A DNA stretch of 64,000 nt from Dryomyza anilis (lineage: Eukaryota; Arthropoda; Insecta; Diptera; Dryomyzidae), in the NCBI GenBank assembly GCA_951804985.1, contig OX638134.1, forward strand, positions 930,001 to 994,000, read 5' to 3'. The position numbers and the translations under genes are program-made. A model generated the notes under the pieces. That model was not told the origin of the DNA. It did no database searches and saw nothing but the letters and a program-made list of their open reading frames with translations. Below are positions 62,061 through 64,000 of the stretch, piece by piece; the first letter of the stretch is position 1, and every line of letters begins with the position of its first letter.

Positions 62061-63243
62061 TTTGAAAAAACTTTTTTACAGGTATTTTAAAATGTATTTT
62101 TTTAAAGCTTTTTTTTTAATTATATATATTTTTATGGAAAATAGAAAATGTGTGACTGTTTTTTTGTCAGATATTTCTATTAAATACATGTTTTTATAAT
62201 AATTTTATTTTATATACATTTTAAACTTTATAGAATTTTACATTAAGTAAATTTGATTTATTTTGCATTCCGCATAAAATCGAATTTTAATTATCCAATA
62301 ATTTAGCGCTGAAAATCACTCTATTTTTTTGTTGTTCCACACCGCTTAATTGAGCTGTCAATTTATAAACGTCATTTAACGCGTTACCACCACCACGCGC
62401 ACTTAAGAGCTGCCAGATTACTTAAAAACTCATTATTGTGCAGAAAACAATCGTATCGCCGAAGACGAGACGACGACGACGAAACGAAATGAAACGAGGA
62501 AAGATCAATTTTGCCACAAACAACCAAAGTAATGTATTTTTAATTTGCTCTGAAGCGCATGAAGCAATTACAACAAAATTTTACAACAATAATCATCGTT
62601 TTGAGCGCTTCATTTGTGTTGTTGTCATCGTCGTCGTCGTCAGTGCGTTGCCAGAAAATGTTATTAAAATTAATATTAATGACAATGTGGCCCGAATGTG
62701 CGGTTAGCTGTCTGTCAGACTGACTGTCTCTGGCCTTCCTTGCGTCCGTCTGATTGTCTACTTGGCTGGGTGCCTTTTTTCTCTTTATCCCCACCCCCTC
62801 CTCAACTACTTCTTGGTATTCTTTAGCCTCTACTTCTAAATAAAACTATTTATAATTAAGGCTAACAGCAGCAACAGCAGCACAATAGCAGCAACAAATT
62901 GCTTAACTATTACAATTACATTCATCCGCAGCAAAGTCAACGGTGGCACTAAACTCATTATAGTTCATCTCAGCGAATTTTTCAAATTAGACAAAAAAAT
63001 AAAAACAAAAATTAAAAATGAGCTGAAAAGTTTTAAACAAAACAAAGCAGCATTTTTAAATAGAGTTTAACAGTTGAGTTAAACGAAAAATGGTTTTTGG
63101 CACAAATGCCGCATCTTCTTCTTTTTTTGTTCATCTTTTGGCAAAAGTTCAATTAGAAAGTTACGCCTAACCTATTTTTTGCAGGCCAATTGTTACTCTG
63201 TTTGGCTACTGCTGCGAGGTTGCTGCATGAACTTTTGAACGCT
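62061..63243. other. Unique intronic DNA
   Basis: GC-richer patch at 62.34-62.5 kb with CGAGACGACGACGACGA. CAG/CAA run at 62863-62898. ORFs at 62438-62794 overlap on both strands and include triplet runs. Confidence 0.45.
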
Positions 63244-63560
63244 TTAACCCATTAACAGCTATAGGGTAGAAAAATACCCAACAATGTTATAGCAAACTTT
63301 TAAAAAATCTAGCTGGAGTTAGGTGAGAGATACCGTGAATTGGTTTTTAGAGATCGATAGAGAAATGATCGGACTAATTAAATATTATTTTGAATTTGTA
63401 TAGTATCTTGTCTGGAGAGGTAGTTAGCGGAATACAAAAAAGTAAAAATTACAAATTTCAACAAATTACATAAAAAATATCTGTGAAAATTTGGCGGTGA
63501 GGAAATATCTGAATTTCCTTTTAAAGATATGTAGAAAAACATATCAAAGTATTAAAAATT
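63244..63560. mobile_element. piggyBac-type MITE copy, right end missing
   Basis: Starts TTAACCCATTAA (63244-63255). It aligns, inverted, with the complete element at 8811-9192: AAAAAATCTAGCT, GGTGAGAGATA, AATTGGTTTT, GGACTAATTA and TAGTTAGCG in the same order. No GGGTTAA end is visible before 64000, so the far end is deleted or too diverged; the end coordinate is approximate. Confidence 0.65.
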
Positions 63561-64000
63561 TAATAGAAATCAAAAAAAAAAGAGTGATAAAGACTTTATG
63601 ATAAAGACTTTATTTTAATGAGTTAAATAGAGTTTAAATTTAGCAAAGGCAAAAAAAGGCAAAGGTTTAATGCTCATTTCAGATTTCTCAGCACTATGAA
63701 AACGTCGTTGTAGTAGTAAAACTAACGAAACCATTTTTATTGAAGATTTTAATTACAAGATTTAAATAATTTTTTAATAATGGTTGATGAATTTCGAAAA
63801 TGGAAATGCTATTTAATAGAATGACATTATCTCATCATTTCATACAAATATGGACTTCATCCATCAAAATTTGTTTCTATTGGACCTATAATAATAATTT
63901 TTGGACCTATAATAAAATTTAAAAATTTAGTTGTTAAGTTTTACTTCTTTAACGACGAAATACTGTTACTAAAAATATACTTTGAGAATTTTCTATTTAT
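63561..64000. other. AT-rich intronic DNA to window edge
   Basis: Short direct repeats TGATAAAGACTTTAT (63586-63612) and TTGGACCTATAATAA (63879-63914). No gene seen. Confidence 0.45.

Larger units (their letters stand above)
46170..64000 (-). other. Ten-m: Intron of Ten-m upstream of the exon (partial)
   Basis: At least 17.8 kb from the acceptor to the right edge. No sequence resembling the start of Ten-m (initiator Met and the Tyr/His/Gln-rich N-terminal segment I recall) was seen on the minus strand, so the upstream coding exon should lie beyond 64000. One GC-richer block (56.83-57.04 kb) could be an alternative first exon and is listed separately. Confidence 0.7.

Noticed and set aside
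1..64000. Canonical recursive splice sites (pyrimidines-CAG|GTAAGT) on the minus strand
   Set aside because: Scanned by eye for the plus-strand complement ACTTACCTG; none found. Only a weak AG|GTAAAT near 45050.
1..64000. tRNA, rRNA, CRISPR or bacterial-type operon features
   Set aside because: No cloverleaf-like segment with A/B boxes, no regularly spaced identical repeats with unique spacers, and composition is that of a fly intron.

Overview
The window is almost entirely intron from a higher fly (Diptera, Brachycera). Sequence is strongly AT-rich, with the CAG/CAA runs, GA and GACA/GTCTGTC simple repeats and an INE-1/DINE-1-type Helitron typical of fly non-coding DNA. One stretch is clearly protein-coding: a 186-nt internal exon on the minus strand (46169 down to 45984). 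Its peptide matches the cytoplasmic N-terminal region of the Drosophila teneurin Ten-m. The exon has a branch point, a pyrimidine-rich acceptor and a perfect GTAAGT donor. I saw no other convincing exon, so the host gene runs right to left, with at least 45.98 kb of intron downstream of the exon (1-45983) and at least 17.8 kb upstream (46170-64000). Intron size and AT content suggest a fly with a larger genome than D. melanogaster, such as a tephritid or other schizophoran, but the species is a guess.

Layout in window order: 0-5 kb is unique AT-rich DNA with a few candidate regulatory sites. An 18-bp minisatellite lies at 5.3-6.0 kb, CAG/CAA runs at 6.5-7.0 kb, a ~170-bp tandem array at 7.3-8.0 kb and a complete 382-bp TTAA-flanked piggyBac-type MITE at 8.81-9.19 kb. 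A ~120-bp array follows at 10.4-11.0 kb, a C-poor low-complexity tract at 14.3-15.25 kb, a 130-175-bp array at 19.1-19.9 kb and a hairpin-bearing repeat at 21.8-22.7 kb. A CpG/ACGT-rich block (26.4-27.2 kb) sits between two more copies of the 18-bp minisatellite. About 4.27 kb of nearly pure octanucleotide microsatellite fills 29.6-33.9 kb. An inverted-repeat element lies at 36.3-37.3 kb. At 42.7-44.6 kb there is a TACTACTTTTT array interrupted by the DINE-1-like Helitron (43.0-43.7 kb), then a 16-bp minisatellite and the Ten-m exon. Upstream of the exon are a ~300-bp tandem duplication, an inverted copy of the TACTACTTTTT array (48.7-49.0 kb), an ATTCATAAA array, a second TTAA element (53.3 kb), another TACTACTTTTT array (54.5-55.2 kb), two arrays of a 19-bp HindIII-like repeat (58.3 and 61.6 kb) and a third TTAA element (63.2 kb).

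Three signals stand out. A 14-bp word, GCATACTTTTAGGC, recurs in both orientations between about 23 and 53 kb in otherwise unrelated sequence: three perfect copies and about a dozen with one mismatch. The giant microsatellite places a canonical AATAAA hexamer every 8 nt on the sense strand of the host gene. The symmetric, frame-preserving Ten-m exon is bracketed by complementary arrays that could pair in the pre-mRNA.
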